Source: Cladocopium goreaui (lineage: Eukaryota > Sar > Dinophyceae > Suessiales > Symbiodiniaceae). Taken from it: a stretch of 64,000 bases of DNA. Shown piece after piece: positions 20,538-31,463 of the stretch; the first letter of the stretch is position 1; each line of letters begins with the position of its first letter. Under the pieces are notes generated by a model. It was not told the origin of the DNA. It searched no databases and was given only the letters and a program-made list of their open reading frames with translations. The stretch is taken from assembly GCA_947184155.2 (NCBI GenBank), contig CAMXCT020003437.1, forward strand, positions 1 to 64,000, written 5' to 3'. A program made the position numbers and the translations under genes.

Positions 20538-20721
20538 GGTGGAAATGGCTCCGAGTTGCAACCACTGAAGAGGCCGACACTGGAAGACCCAGGAAGAAAT
20601 CGTGCAATGTGATGGTGAGGTTGAAGTCCGTCAGTCCCGGTGGCAAGCCTTGGTTGATGCTGATGGATGTTTTGTTGAATGGGTTTCACCAAGGAATGAT
20701 TGTGAAGGCCAACGCTGGAAG
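20538..20721 (+). CDS. Block-A exon, intact (copy 2); empty site of the 11.2-kb element
   Basis: Acceptor ACATAG|GG and donor GGAAG|GTGATAG bound a 184-nt exon, read WKWLRVATTEEADTGRPRKK and on to MDVLLNGFHQGMIVKANAG. The element's insertion point corresponds to GCTGATGG^ATGTTTTG at about 20665. No family is recognised; the text is basic with a hydrophobic middle. Confidence 0.5.
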
Positions 20722-21014
20722 GTGATAGTTACTGAGAAACCAACAACCCTCACAAAGGCGCACAGTGGACAAGATACCAAGGCACTTCAGCCCAGCCCAA
20801 CGTCAAGTGTGCACGGAAGACGGTTTCTGTTCAGGAGTCAGAAAAGACTACAGACCAAGATTGGTCGTGGCCCCCATTGCAATTGCAAACCCATAGGCCA
20901 GAGACCAACTACACAAATCAAACACACACCCTGTGTTTTTTTGACACCGCTTATTAACAAAAACAATGTCCCACTGATTTTAATGTTACATCCCTTACTT
21001 CTCAAAACATTCCC

Positions 21015-21152
21015 ATGATATCAGCGGCAAATGCGCCCACCATCCAAGAAGCTGATGGTACTCCGTGGCAGGGTGGACCAGGCCAGAACTCTCTGGAAGC
21101 CAAGCCCCGAAAGGCTGAGCCGCGCTGGGAGCGTCTTCCTGGCGAAGCTTGA
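21015..21152 (+). CDS. Block-B terminal exon (copy 2)
   Basis: Same 45-residue frame as at 11668, intact from ATG to TGA. About 290 bases downstream of the block-A donor, in keeping with a small intron between them. Confidence 0.45.
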   Translation: MISAANAPTIQEADGTPWQGGPGQNSLEAKPRKAEPRWERLPGEA

Positions 21153-21285
21153 AAGAGACGGCTGAGTTTTCGATTCGATTCATGTAATGGTTCAGAAATT
21201 AATTTGAACACCTTGATGAAATTTATTGATGTGTACTTACACATTGCAGAAATTTCTCGATTAGGATTCAGCATGATCCCAGCAG

Positions 21286-21440
21286 GGTTCCAACCCTCAA
21301 CTTCCCAGCGCCAAGCGGCGAGGGCGAGAAGCGGATGAACTGCTCCGTGGCCGGCAGCGACGGCCGTGGCCACGCCTGGGATCCGTTGCCTCGGCGCATG
21401 GACACGACGACGTGGCGAAGCCATGGGAGATCTTGGGGAA
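21286..21440 (+). CDS. Block-C exon (copy 2)
   Basis: Acceptor CCCAGCAG|GGTTCCAACC; the frame reads VPTLNFPAPSGEGEKRMNCS. The exon start differs from copies 1, 3 and 4 by a few bases (GGTTCCAACCCTC versus GATTACAACCTC) but the frame after the acceptor is kept. Copy 5 shares this version. Confidence 0.45.
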
Positions 21441-21659
21441 AAAATGGGACAAAACCGAGGAAATGGAAAATATTTGGATTTTGTAGGAATCCATTGGGTT
21501 TTACTCTAGATATCTCTGGATCCTATATTTTAAAAAATGTTGCTGTGTTAAAAATTAAAGGACCGGATAACCCCACATGTTACCAACTTCTTTAGACTTA
21601 GACTGACCATAGAAGAGCAAGAAGGGAAGAGGAAGTATAAGAGTGATGGAGCGGTGATG

Positions 21660-22465
21660 GTGGGTGAGTTTGTGTGTATGTATGTATGTTCATGTACAGT
21701 GAGTGAGTGAGAGTGCGAGTGAGTGATGCCAGTGTGGTGTGTGTGAGTGAGGGATGTGAGAGTGAGTGAAGTGAGTGAAGTGAAGTGAAGTGAAGTGAAG
21801 TGAAGTGAAGTGAAGTGAAGTGAAGTGAAGTGAAGTGAAGTGAAGTGAAGTGAAGTGAAGTGAAGTGAGTGAGTGGGTGAGCGAGGGAGCGAGCGAGCGA
21901 GTGAGCGTGTGTGCGTGTGTGCGTGTGTGCGTGTGTGCGTGTGTGCGTGTGTGAGTGTGTGAGTGTGTGAGTGTGTGCGTGAGTGAGTGAGTGAGTGAGT
22001 GAGTGAGTGAGTGAGTGAGGTTGAGTGAGGTGGAGTGAGGTGGAGTGAGGTGGAGTGAGGTGGAGTGGAGTGGAGTGGAGTGGAGTGGAGTGGAGTGGAG
22101 TGGAGTGGAGTGGAGTGGAGTGAGTGAGTGGAGTGGAGTGGAGTGGAGTGGAGTGAGTGGAGTGAGTGGAGTGAGTGGAGTGAGTGGAGTGAGTGGAGTG
22201 AGTGGAGTGAGTGGAGTGAGTGGAGTGAGTGGAGTGATGGAGTGAGTGGAGTGAGTGGAGTGAGTGGAGTGAGTGGAGTGAGTGGAGTGAGTGGAGTGAG
22301 TGGAGTGAGTGGAGTGAGTGGAGTGAGTGGAGTGATGGAGGGAGTGAGTGGAGTGATGGAGTGAGTGAGTGAGTGAGTGAGTGAGTGAGTGAGTGAGTGT
22401 GTGTGTGTGTGAGTTGTGAGTGTGAGTGAGTGAGTGTGTGAGTGTGTGAGTGAGTGAGTGTCTGC
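21660..22465. repeat. GTGAG/GTGAA/GGAGT satellite
   Basis: Successive blocks of related short units: AGTGA (21765-21865), GTGTGC and GAGTGTGT (21900-21985), GTGA, GTGGA (22065-22125), GAGTGAGTG (22125-22340), then GTGA again. All minus-strand HSLTHS-like frames are repeat artefacts. Confidence 0.95.
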
Positions 22466-22528
22466 GTTCTCTTTTCCGTTCCCGGCACAGACCGGAAACA
22501 TCATAACTGCATGGCATAACTTGTAGAA

Positions 22529-23118
22529 CCCCCGTTTGGCTTAAGACTGCTTTTACCGTTTTGGTGCAGGAGGGGGGGGGTATTGGTGCACGGCTGGTGC
22601 GCGGAAAAGGAAAATAGGGGCAAGGGTGGGTCTGGGAAGGGAAAAATAGGTGCGGGAGTCGGTTCTTGCCAATCTATAGATCCAGTCAGGATCCCGTCGG
22701 GACCCAGTCGGGCACCAATTTTTGCATTTTTGGGCACCGCTTTTGGCCAGTCGGGATCCAGTCGGGATCCAGTCGGGATCCAGTCGGGCACCAATGTCGG
22801 GAGGCAGCCAAATTCATAAAAAATAGCATTTTTGCAGTGTTTTTGCATGTTTTTCGGTGATTTTGGCTGCTTCCCGACAGGTCCAAACGTGGTGCCAAAA
22901 ATTCGAAAATTGGTGCCCGACTGGATCCCTACTGGATCCCGACTGGCCAAAAGCGGTGCCCAAAAATGCAAAAATTGGTGCCCGATTGGGTCCCGACTGG
23001 GTCCCGACTGGATCCAAAAAAACACCTATTTCCTTAAATTTGAGCACCTATTTTTGAAATTTTAGCACCTTGCCGTGCACCACCCCCCCCCCCACCAGTC
23101 TTAAGCCAAACACGGGCT
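22529..23118. mobile_element. 0.6-kb foldback/MITE-like element
   Basis: Ends CCCGTTTGGCTTAAGACTG and CAGTCTTAAGCCAAACACGGG are inverted repeats, and almost the whole length folds on itself around about 22845, with runs of CCAGTCGGGATC on one side and GATCCCGACTGG on the other. A direct repeat GGCATAACTT flanks it (22513-22522 and 23125-23134), possibly a target duplication lying a few bases outside the ends. No coding capacity. Confidence 0.8.
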
Positions 23119-23754
23119 TGGCAAGGCATAACTTAAAAGTGATTTGAATAACCTACACCAAGTCAAGTCAATGTGGGGAGCAAAAACCCCACACGTCAAT
23201 GTGAGGAACAAACTGTTGGTGTGCCTGACATATTCAACACCATACATGTTTAACACACATTCGAAACGGCCTCGCCTTTCCAGCCTTCCGACACACTATC
23301 AAAACGATGGTGCGCTCACCATACTTTCGCTGACCAAAGTAATGTTCTGCACTCTTTCGAGCGCAGCCGCACATTTTGTGAATTCTTTCTGCATGCCCTG
23401 TGGCTGGTAAACATCGCTGGCACATGATGATGATGATGATGATGATGGAAGTGAAGCGAACTGAGTGAGAGGGTGAGTGAGGGAGGGAGGGAGGGAGGGA
23501 GTGAGGGAGTGAGTGAGTGAGTGATTGAGTGTGTGTGTTTGTGTGTGGGTGATTGAGTGTGTGTGTTTGTGTCGTTGGGAACCGGCTTCCAAGTCCGTTG
23601 AAAGCAAATTTCTAAAAAAAAACACTCATCATCAAAACTCCCGGAACTGGAGCTGCAGCCCAGAGGCAAGAGCCTGCCTTGGAGTAGTTGTTCACGGAGG
23701 TGCTGAGTCAGGCGACGAACCGACCTGCCCCCCGCCAAGGTGGGGGAACCATCT
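23119..23754. other. No recognisable gene; short (ATG)n and GTGAG runs
   Basis: Holds (GAT)n at 23424-23445 and GA/GT-rich runs at 23465-23570. Between them ordinary sequence with no supported ORF. Confidence 0.5.
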
Positions 23755-24421
23755 ATTCTGTGCACGTCAAACATGTTGCAAACAGGCCAAGCTATGGCAA
23801 GGCACTTTGGTTTCTATTCTGTGCACGTCAAACATGTTGCAAACAGGCCAAGCTATTTTTCGCAGTCTGACGCACGTCAAACAGGCCGCCTGAAGGCCAC
23901 AAACCGGTCAGCGCAGGACATCCAATCCGATTCGAGAAGACGAGTCAAAGCGGAGACATCTGCTACACCGGAAGTTGCACGGACATGCACACGAGAGCAA
24001 CCGATTGAAGATATCGGAAGCACCGGCAGAGTGAATGAGAGTAGCAGATTATCCGTGGCAAAGCTGACACTGAATGGCGTACGCAATGTATATCAAACAT
24101 GCCAGGCCGACGTCAAAACATGCCAGGTTCGACGGCAAAGCTGAAACTGAATGGAGTGAACCAAGTATGTCAATCTATCTATCTCTCTATCTATCTATCT
24201 ATCTATTTATCTATCTATGTAACATCTATGTAACAATCTATCTATCTATCTATTCTGTGCACGTCGAACATGTTGCAAACAGGCCAAGCTACACCGAGCA
24301 GTCTGACACACGTCAAACAGGCCGGTATATCAAACATACCAAGCCGACGTCAAAACATGCCAGGGAGACGGCAAAGCTGAAACTGAATGGAGTGAACCAA
24401 ATATGTCAATCTATCTATCTC

Positions 24422-24454
<33 letters not shown>

Positions 24455-24640
24455 ATCTATCTATGTAACATCTATGTAACAATCTATCTATCTATTCTGT
24501 GCACGTCGAACATGTTGCAAACAGGCCAAGCTACACCGAGCAGTCTGACACACGTCAAACAGGCCGGTATATCAAACATGCCAGGCCGACGTCAAAACAT
24601 GCCAGGGAGACGGCAAAGCTGAAACTGAATGGAGTGAACC
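23755..24640. repeat. ~240-bp tandem repeat with GCACGTCAAACATGTTGCAA core
   Basis: The motif TTCTGTGCACGTCRAACATGTTGCAAACAGGCCAAGCTA recurs at about 23757, 23818, 24254 and 24494. The later units also contain AACATGCCAGGGAGACGGCA and a TATC microsatellite, giving a period near 240 bp. Confidence 0.85.
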
Positions 24641-25010
24641 AAGTATGTCAATCTATCTATGTCTCTATCTGTCTATCTATCTATTTATCTATCTATGTAA
24701 CATCTATGTAACAATCTATTTATCTATCTACCTATCTATCTGTCTATGCATCCATCCATCTATGTCTCTATCTCTCCATCCATCTATCTATGTCTCTCTC
24801 TCTCTCTCCCTATCTCTCTCTCTATCTATCTATCTATCAATCCATCTATCTATCTATCTATTGATCGATCGATCTATCTGTCTATCTATCCGTGCATCCA
24901 TCCATCAATCAATCCATCTATCTATTTCTCTCTCTCTCTCTCTATCTCGTCTATCTATCTATCTATCTCTCTCTCTCTGTCTGTGATACATGATCGACGG
25001 CTAGTCAATC
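24641..25010. repeat. TATC/TCTC/CATC microsatellite
   Basis: Long runs of CTAT with drift to CCAT and TCTC. Confidence 0.95.
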
Positions 25011-25470
25011 TACATACAATGATACATGTATGTGAATTTGTGATTTGCTTGTGGAGCTACAATGTGGCACACAGTGGTCGAGGACAATGCTCAGATACGA
25101 TGACTAGATGATACTTAACAGCACTCTTACATCAAACCGTTTCTCGCCTTGATCATCAGGCAACTTCATTCTTCAGGATCTGCATCATATGCATTGTCGT
25201 GCGCGTGTGCGCGTGTGCGCGTGTGCACGTGTGCGCGTGGGTGTGTGTGTGTGAGTGAGTGAGTGAGTGAGTGAGTGAGTGAGTGAGTGAGTGAGTGAGT
25301 GAGTGTGGTTGTGTGAGAGCTATCTATCTATCCATCTATCCATCCATCCATCCATCGATCTTTGTGTGTATGTGTGTGATTGAGAGTGTCAGTGAGTGAG
25401 TGAGTAAGTGACGGAGTGAGTGTGAGGAGTGAGAGTGAGAGAGTAAGGGAGTGTGAGTGAGTGAGTGAGT
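25011..25470. repeat. GTGCGC and GTGAGT microsatellites with short unique gaps
   Basis: Unique sequence at 25011-25195, then GCGTGT (25196-25250), GTGA (25250-25305), ATCC and GTGAGT runs to 25470. No gene. Confidence 0.8.
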
Positions 25471-26646
25471 GCCAAGGGACGCCAAAGCATACATCCGAAC
25501 CAGAGCGTACATCCGACCCCTTGGCAGTGCACATTGTCCCACGCCTGCCACGCAAAAGAGGCGGAGCCCAAGGGACGCCAGGGCGTACATCCGACCCCTT
25601 GGCAATGCACATTGTCCCACGCCTGCCACGCAAACGAGAGGCGCCAGGGCGTACAGGCCACAACGCCTGCCACGCAAAAGAGGCGCCAGGGACGCCAGGG
25701 CGTACATCCGACCCCTTGGCAGTGCACATTGTCCCACGCCTGCCACGCAAAAGCGGCGGAGACCCAAGGGACGCCAGGGCGTACATCCGAACCCTTGGCA
25801 GTGCACATGGTCCCACGCCTGCCACGCAAAAGAGGCGGAGACCCAAGGGACGCCAGGGCGTACATCCGACCCCTTGGCTGCTCACATTGTGCCACGCCTG
25901 CCACGCAAAAGCGGCGGAGACCCAAGGGACGCCAGGGCGTACATCCGACCCCTTGGCAGTGCACATTGTCCCACGCCTGCCACGCAAAAGAGGCGGAGCC
26001 CGAGGGACGCCAGGGCGTACATCCGAGCCCTTGGCAGTGCACATTGTCCCACGCCTGCCACGCAAAAGACGCGGAGCCCGAGGGACGCCAGGGCGTACAT
26101 CCGACCCCTTGGCAGCGCACATTGTCCCACGCCTGCCACGCAAAAGACGCGGAGCCCGAGGGACGCCAGGGCGTACATCCGACCCCTTTGGCAGTGCACA
26201 TTGTCCCACGCCTGCCACGCAAAAGAGGCGGAGCCCGAGGGACGCCAGGGCGTACATCCGACCCCTTGGCAGTGCACATTGCCCCACGCCTGCCATGCAA
26301 AAGAGGCGGAGCCCGAGGGACGCCAGGGCGTACATCCGACCCCTTGGCAGTGCACATTGTGCCACGCCTGCCACGCAAAAGACGCGGAGCCCGAGGGACG
26401 CCAGGGCGTACATCCGACCCCTTGGCAGTGCACATTGTGCCACGCCTGCCACGCAAAAGAGGCGAGCAGGGACGCCAGGGCGTACATCCGACCCCTTGGC
26501 AGTGCACATTGCCCACGCCTGCCACGCAAAAGAGGCGGAGCCCGAGGGACGCCAGGGCGTACATCCGACCCCTTGGCAGTGCACATTGTCCCACGCCTGC
26601 CACGCAAAAGAGGCGGAGACCCAAGGGACGCCAGGGCGTACATCCG
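25471..26646. repeat. 78-bp minisatellite, about 15 copies
   Basis: The unit begins CGCCAGGGCGTACATCCGAC and ends GCAAAAGAGGCGGAGCCCGA. The 78-bp period is a multiple of three, and the unit has no stop codon in nearly any of the six frames, so long ORFs appear on both strands (about 400 codons on plus, over 500 on minus with the flanking satellite). They have no start context or non-repetitive part, so I do not call a protein. Confidence 0.9.
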
Positions 26647-26935
26647 TGACGTGTGTGTGTGAGTGAGTGAGTGAGTGAGTGAGTGAGTGAGTGAGAGAGT
26701 GAGTGAGTGAGTGTGAGTGAGTGAGTGAGTGAGAGTGAGTGTGTGTGTGAGTGAGTGAGTGAGCGAGTGAGAGTGAGTGAGTGAGAGTGAGTGAGTGTGT
26801 GAGTGAGTGAGTGTGAGTGAGTGAGTGAGTGAGTGAGAGTGAGTGCGTGTGTGTGTGAGTGAGAGTGAGTGAGAGTGAGTGAGTGTGAGAGTGAGTGATG
26901 GAGGGAGGGAGGGAGGGAGGACGGGAAGGAAGGAG
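26647..26935. repeat. GTGAGT/GAGTGA satellite and GGA run
   Basis: Continues the same satellite family as 21660-22465, ending in GGAGGGAGG. Confidence 0.95.
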
Positions 26936-27309
26936 GAGGAGGAGCGGATACAGAACTAAAAACAAAAACCCCACACGTCAATGTGGGGAACAAAGACTTC
27001 TTGAAGGAGGACATGATTTAACTTTAGTAAAGAAGCGAGATGTGAGAAGTCGACAGGCCCTCCCACCCACTGATGATGGAACAAACAGATTTGGAATGTC
27101 TCCAGAGATTGTTCAGTCTATGCCCTGAGACCGTTTCTATGTCTACTCCGTAGCAGAATAACAAAAACAACTCCAATGAACCCACGCCATGCTCATGTCG
27201 CTGTCAGTACCTCTACTTAACAATCCTGTTTTCTACGGAGCTTTCAGAATCAGTTTTGGGCCACTCATTTCCAAACACGAACAGCCCCCCACATCACCAC
27301 CACCGTCGC

Positions 27310-27455
27310 CTTGAGAATCTCCGCGATCACCGCGCCCTTGTCGTCCTCCACTGCCTCGGCTCCTGCTGCCGTAGCGCCTGGCTGGGTGAAGCTGATCCCA
27401 CGGGTGGAGGGAGCGTCCGCAGGGCCACCAGGATGGCCTGTTTGAAGGAGACGTC
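27310..27455 (-). pseudogene. Block-D type II exon (copy 2), frame-broken
   Basis: Between acceptor GTTGCAG|GACGTC and CTCAAG|GCGACG (GC donor). The first part reads DVSFKQAILVALRTLPPPV; the second, in another frame, PGATAAGAEAVEDDKGAVIA then EILK. Type I copies read straight through in one frame, without the roughly 50 bases in the middle. The extra bases may be a microintron (GTGGGAT...CCAG) or a damaging insertion. Same sequence in copies 3 and 5, so the change predates their duplication. Confidence 0.4.
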
Positions 27456-27973
27456 CTGCAACGAGTTTGACCTAGACTCCTAGACTCCTAGACCCTCAAC
27501 CCGTAGAACTGGCTACAATGTACCAAAAAGATTGGGGGAACAAACCCAATGGATGCTTGGAGGCTCAGGTATATTGAAAAATCTCATGAACAGGTATGAA
27601 GCTGAGAGTTGATTCCAAGCAATGATTGAGTAATAAGCAATAACTTACATCAAATAAATGAAGTAGACACTGGACCCCAGAAAAACATACCAACAACTAG
27701 AGGCAAAGGCAGTCTTCAATCCACTGGGGGGCAACATGGTGGCAACATACGTCAAACTTTCTAGCCTTGATTTTTCAATGTTGCCCTCCTCCAAACTAAC
27801 ATAGCTGTGGAGGACCCACCATTTGTAGACCATTTTCCTCGGAAACCAGTGGTTTTCCACATCTACGTTAATTGACCCCAGGGTAAGCATTTGCTCAGCA
27901 TGTGCCACCACTGTTCCCAGGTTTCCCAAAGGCCCAAGGGCTGTCCATCTGCACCGCATATTTCTGCTGCCAG

Positions 27974-28090
27974 GGGCTGAAGTCGATGCTCAGCAGCGAG
28001 CTGGCCAATTGGAGATCTGCCAATTCACCTCGCGAACATGCCTGGGTTGCATCGGTTCAATGGCTGGGAGAGCCACGGCCGAAGAGTTGA
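27974..28090 (+). CDS. Type II terminal exon (copy 2)
   Basis: After acceptor CTGCCAG|GGGCTG, exactly 39 codons to TGA: GLKSMLSSELANWRSANSPR then EHAWVASVQWLGEPRPKS. It reads as true coding sequence and is identical in length in copies 3 and 5; missing from type I units. Probably the last exon of a plus-strand gene. Product unknown. Confidence 0.5.
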   Translation, partial: GLKSMLSSELANWRSANSPREHAWVASVQWLGEPRPKS

Positions 28091-30299
28091 TGCACATCTG
28101 CACTATCTAAATATAGTAATTTTATATGGATGTGTCAATACATGCCAACACATATCTATCTAAATTATCTTGCCTTCGCTACTCTAACCCAATCCAATCC
28201 TATTCTGTCTGTCTATATCTACCTATATTTGCATGGAAACTAGTACACACTATAAACTGATATTACACATGTACAGTCATGTATATATATATATATATGT
28301 ATATAATGTGATGTGTATATTGTATCTGTATATCTACATGTTCTACATAACCTATAAGATATGAAAACAACGGAACATAGAAGGATAGTGAAACTCATTT
28401 GCAGTCCATTTGTTTGTACACAGCATGATAGTGGGCTGGGGTATCGAACTGCTGCCCTGGTTAGTAGCAACAATGCCAAGCTTACAAGTCTCGACAATCA
28501 AGTTGGTCCAAGAATTGTGGAAGTCGGAAAATAAGTAGAACCTCCCTGACATCTCGTATTGCACAAGGCAAAATACAAGTAGGACTGGAACGGGTCAAAC
28601 ATTAAGACCTATAATACGACCTTCAAGTTGAAGTGGTTCGTCCGAGTAAAGCATCCAATTCTGTCGTCCCCAAAATGAACCATACCCCAATACCATCCAG
28701 GAGTGTTCAGGTATGACCTGTTGTCAACATTTAGGACCATTTGGATCCATTTGGGTGATACAACTCGTATGGAGAGGTGGCTAAACTCTACACCTAACTG
28801 TTTCCTCTATCGAAAATGACAAATAAGCACACGGACCATGCAAAATGATGGTGGCAAGACTCTGTCCTCCATTCCTTCCTATATTAAAAGATCTGTAAAA
28901 ACATCAACAAACCATGCGAAACTGGACCCATTAAATGCGAGCCCAGAAGCATAGCTCATCGCTTGTAGGCTGTGGAGATGCCACCAAAGCAGAAGACCAT
29001 CCTGACGTCCGCGAGAAGGTGAAAACATGGTGGGACGGCTGGGCGGGGGCAGTTGTGCTGGTGTTTTTAAGGTTAAAAAAAAACGGTGGTTTCGTGACGG
29101 AAATCGTTCTGTTGGGTTGTTTTGGTATGTTTGTTGTTCGCTTAATTGTATATGATCCACTTACTGGCTAAAAATGCAGCTAGCAAATCATTCCATGACA
29201 AATGAATCAAAACACCAGTCAGATTGATAACCAGCAAACAGTTTTGCATGTTGAATCAAACATAATCACAGTTCGCAAAGAGCCTGCAAGCAGGAGTGTC
29301 ATAAGCTCCCACTGCCAGCGTTTCGTTGCTGAAATCCACCGCTGTTTCTGGGTCAAGAACCGCCGTTGTATCCTCAAAAATTCCTCCGTGGTCCGTTTTA
29401 TTGATGCCACGCATGTCCGCATGTAACCTGTGGATGGAAAATCCTCACTGGATCTGGCGGAAGCTTCGGTCCCCATGCTATTGTCCTAAATTTGCGGGTG
29501 TTTCACTTTAGTTGAAGGGAATTACATCTTATCATAAACTTCCCTTATATGTCCATTAAATCCCGTTAAATGTGGTTTAAATCACACTAAAAACTATTCA
29601 ATCAGATTTCAACCCTGTAAATCCCAATTGAGTCCCATTAAATCCCTATGAAGTCTCATTAGAACTACTGTAAACCTCTGATAATCCTCCGTTCAAAACG
29701 CCTCAGCCAAGCAACAAGGCCAAAACAGGTAGTACCAGCACCGCCCAGATTCCGCTTCCCAGCTGCGACAAACGGCGACGATGCCACAGCAAATCATGAA
29801 AGAGGTTGAAATCCACCTAGGGATGTGGCATTGAAATGCATTGAATGGGATAGTTTAAGGGAATGAGTTTTGGGGGGTAGTTTAAGCGCAAGTGAATGGG
29901 TTTTTGACATATCTTATAGTAACCCCCAGAAAGATAGAACATAAAAATTATCACTACTTTGGTAGATGCTGACTTTTCTATCATCTTTTTGGGGGCAACT
30001 ACCAGTGAAATACCAGATTATTAAATGGATCACATCATTGAATAGATGGTAGGGTTCCCTCATACAAAAAATTGAGGATCCATTGGTATCTCTGTTCCTT
30101 TTTCAATGACCCCATGCCCCCTAGCTGAATATCAAATGATTCATCACCCTCAAACAAGCACACTTCGCGATAGTTACCCATGCTAATCATCATCTATGGT
30201 CGTTATAGTTCCAACAAATTCACCCCGCTATTTTCCCATGATGCCTCCATTACATCCAACATTTTACCACCAGTTTTGTCCTGCCAAAACCTCCATGTT
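28091..30299. other. Type II spacer (present at 62509-64000, deleted in copy 3)
   Basis: Contains a TA/TG run at 28280-28330 and two open islands whose strand I cannot decide: 28965-29075 (plus: AEDHPDVREKVKTWWDGW, or minus alternatives) and 29219-29476 (minus: TTEEFLRIQRRFLTQKQRW; plus: VAEIHRCFWVKNRR). Unit 3 lacks almost all of it: its sequence jumps from the equivalent of about 28150 to about 30284. No other gene seen. Confidence 0.45.
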
Positions 30300-30512
30300 T
30301 GAAGCTTAACAACCCCCATCCCATGAGCACAAAGCCATCCCCATCGGCCTCCGGCACTGCCTCCGGCACTGCATCTGGCTCCAAGTCCTCCTCACACGCG
30401 CGACTGGCCGACACCAAGCTGTGCCACGGGACCATCAGAGGTGCTTTGGCAGTGAGTTTGTCCATCCGACTCACCAGGATCAACTGATCCGTCCGAGCTT
30501 CCGTCTCCTGAA
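30300..30512 (-). CDS. Type II acidic exon (copy 2)
   Basis: After acceptor CCACAG|TTCAGG the minus frame reads QETEARTDQLILVSRMDKLT then AKAPLMVPWHSLVSASRACE and EDLEPDAVPEAVPEADGDGF. The PEA/DGDG acidic text looks better than the serine-rich plus-strand alternative. Found again at 41998-42205 with two substitutions. 3' end uncertain. Confidence 0.45.
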
Positions 30513-30540
30513 CTGTGGACGATGGTGATGAGGGTGTAAT

Positions 30541-30858
30541 TTACACCGCGGAAAAAATGGATGAGTTCCGCAATTCTTCGTCCAAGATATCCAAGTCATG
30601 GGCATGCAATGTTTTGATGCATTGGAAAAATATTTTCCTGTTGCTACAAATATCGCTAATTTTTCGGTGTACTATAGGTCTCTTGAGAATCCGTTTTCGG
30701 TCATTGACACTCTCTAGTGTGTGCATATACATTTCCAATCTTGATGGTTTACAAGGGTCCCCAACAAAAGAGAGCAATTCGTGCAGGATGTTGTAGACAA
30801 TAGTTTCCGGGTTTCCATCTGTTCTAGATACATGTACATGTGTACGTAATGTATCCAT
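30541..30858 (-). CDS. Unknown exon of a single-copy gene
   Basis: Uninterrupted minus frame, 105 codons, with NPETIVYNILHELLSFVGDP, RLEMYMHTLESVNDRKRILK and DICSNRKIFFQCIKTLHAHD. It occurs only in unit 2, between the type II acidic exon and the exon at 30890. Text is complex and helical. Not recognised. Confidence 0.45.
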   Translation of the reverse strand: MDTLRTHVHVSRTDGNPETIVYNILHELLSFVGDPCKPSRLEMYMHTLESVNDRKRILKRPIVHRKISDICSNRKIFFQCIKTLHAHDLDILDEELRNSSIFSAV

Positions 30859-30889
30859 TGTGGTGTTGCTATAAAGTTAAAAATCCTCA

Positions 30890-31161
30890 TCATTTTGCAA
30901 GCCACATCCCCGGTTTAGATGGCAAAGTGAAACGTCCACCAAGGAGCCCATGCATTGCACTGAAAATCCGCACAAGTAGCAACGCTTCGGGATTGTTTGC
31001 AATACGAATGATGTGAATACAGATTTGTTGGTCGCATAAAACACCATGCAGTAGTGGATCAAGCCTTGGTGCTAGGTGTTCAGACCAAATATCGGCTAGA
31101 AATGGATGCTCATTCATATCAAAAATCAACCAAGATCCTGCAAGTATGTATTGACGCCATC
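30890..31161 (-). CDS. Unknown exon of a single-copy gene
   Basis: The minus frame is open from about 31161 to 30890: WRQYILAGSWLIFDMNEHPF, LADIWSEHLAPRLDPLLHGV, CIHIIRIANNPEALLLVRIF, and on to GGRFTLPSKPGMWLAK and a stop. Two possible acceptors (CTGAG|GA and TTGCAG|GA) lie at the 5' end. Joined to the exon at 31464-31637 as cut here, the phase does not match without one further base, so the link is unproven. Confidence 0.5.
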
Positions 31162-31463
31162 CTCAGTTGCTAACCCTTGGAGCTATCCTCATTAAAAACA
31201 TTTATAAACCAGCTACTAAAAACTCCGTTTCCTAGATGGCCTGCACTGAGGCGACCAGTAGAAATGGATGCTTCGCGATCCCAAGCGTTGCCCGTTAAGT
31301 GACCCAAATACTATCAAGCATACTTCATACAAGTGTATCCTGATAATAGCTGATATCATTTATATCACCATTTTATCCCCCAGTATACACCCCACTATAC
31401 CCCCCAGACTATACCCCTAGTGAACGTCCCCATTGTACCACGATTTCTTGTTGCTTAACTCAC

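Larger units (their letters stand above)
21550..26988. other. 5.4-kb insertion of satellites and a foldback in unit 2
   Basis: Copies 3 and 5 are continuous here (GTGTTAAAAACAAAGACTTC at about 40797 and 61405), whereas this copy breaks after GTGTTAAAAA and resumes at ACAAAGACTTCTTG. The insert consists of GTGAG-type satellites, a 0.6-kb foldback, 240-bp and 78-bp tandem repeats and TATC microsatellite. A roughly 30-bp direct repeat with the core CCCCACACGTCAATGTG occurs at about 23179-23210 and again at the right end (26963-26994). I see no gene. Confidence 0.75.

Noticed and set aside
21548..22517. Minus-strand ORFs rich in HSLTHS and TPLHS
   Set aside because: Pure translations of GTGAG/GGAGT satellites.
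25471..26646. CRISPR-like array
   Set aside because: The 78-bp units are head-to-tail without unique spacers; variation is by point changes across the whole unit.
29219..29476. Coding exon with KRTTEEFLRIQRRFLTQKQ
   Set aside because: Both strands are open and the differences from the copy at 63614 do not favour a frame, so it was left as an undecided island rather than a gene.
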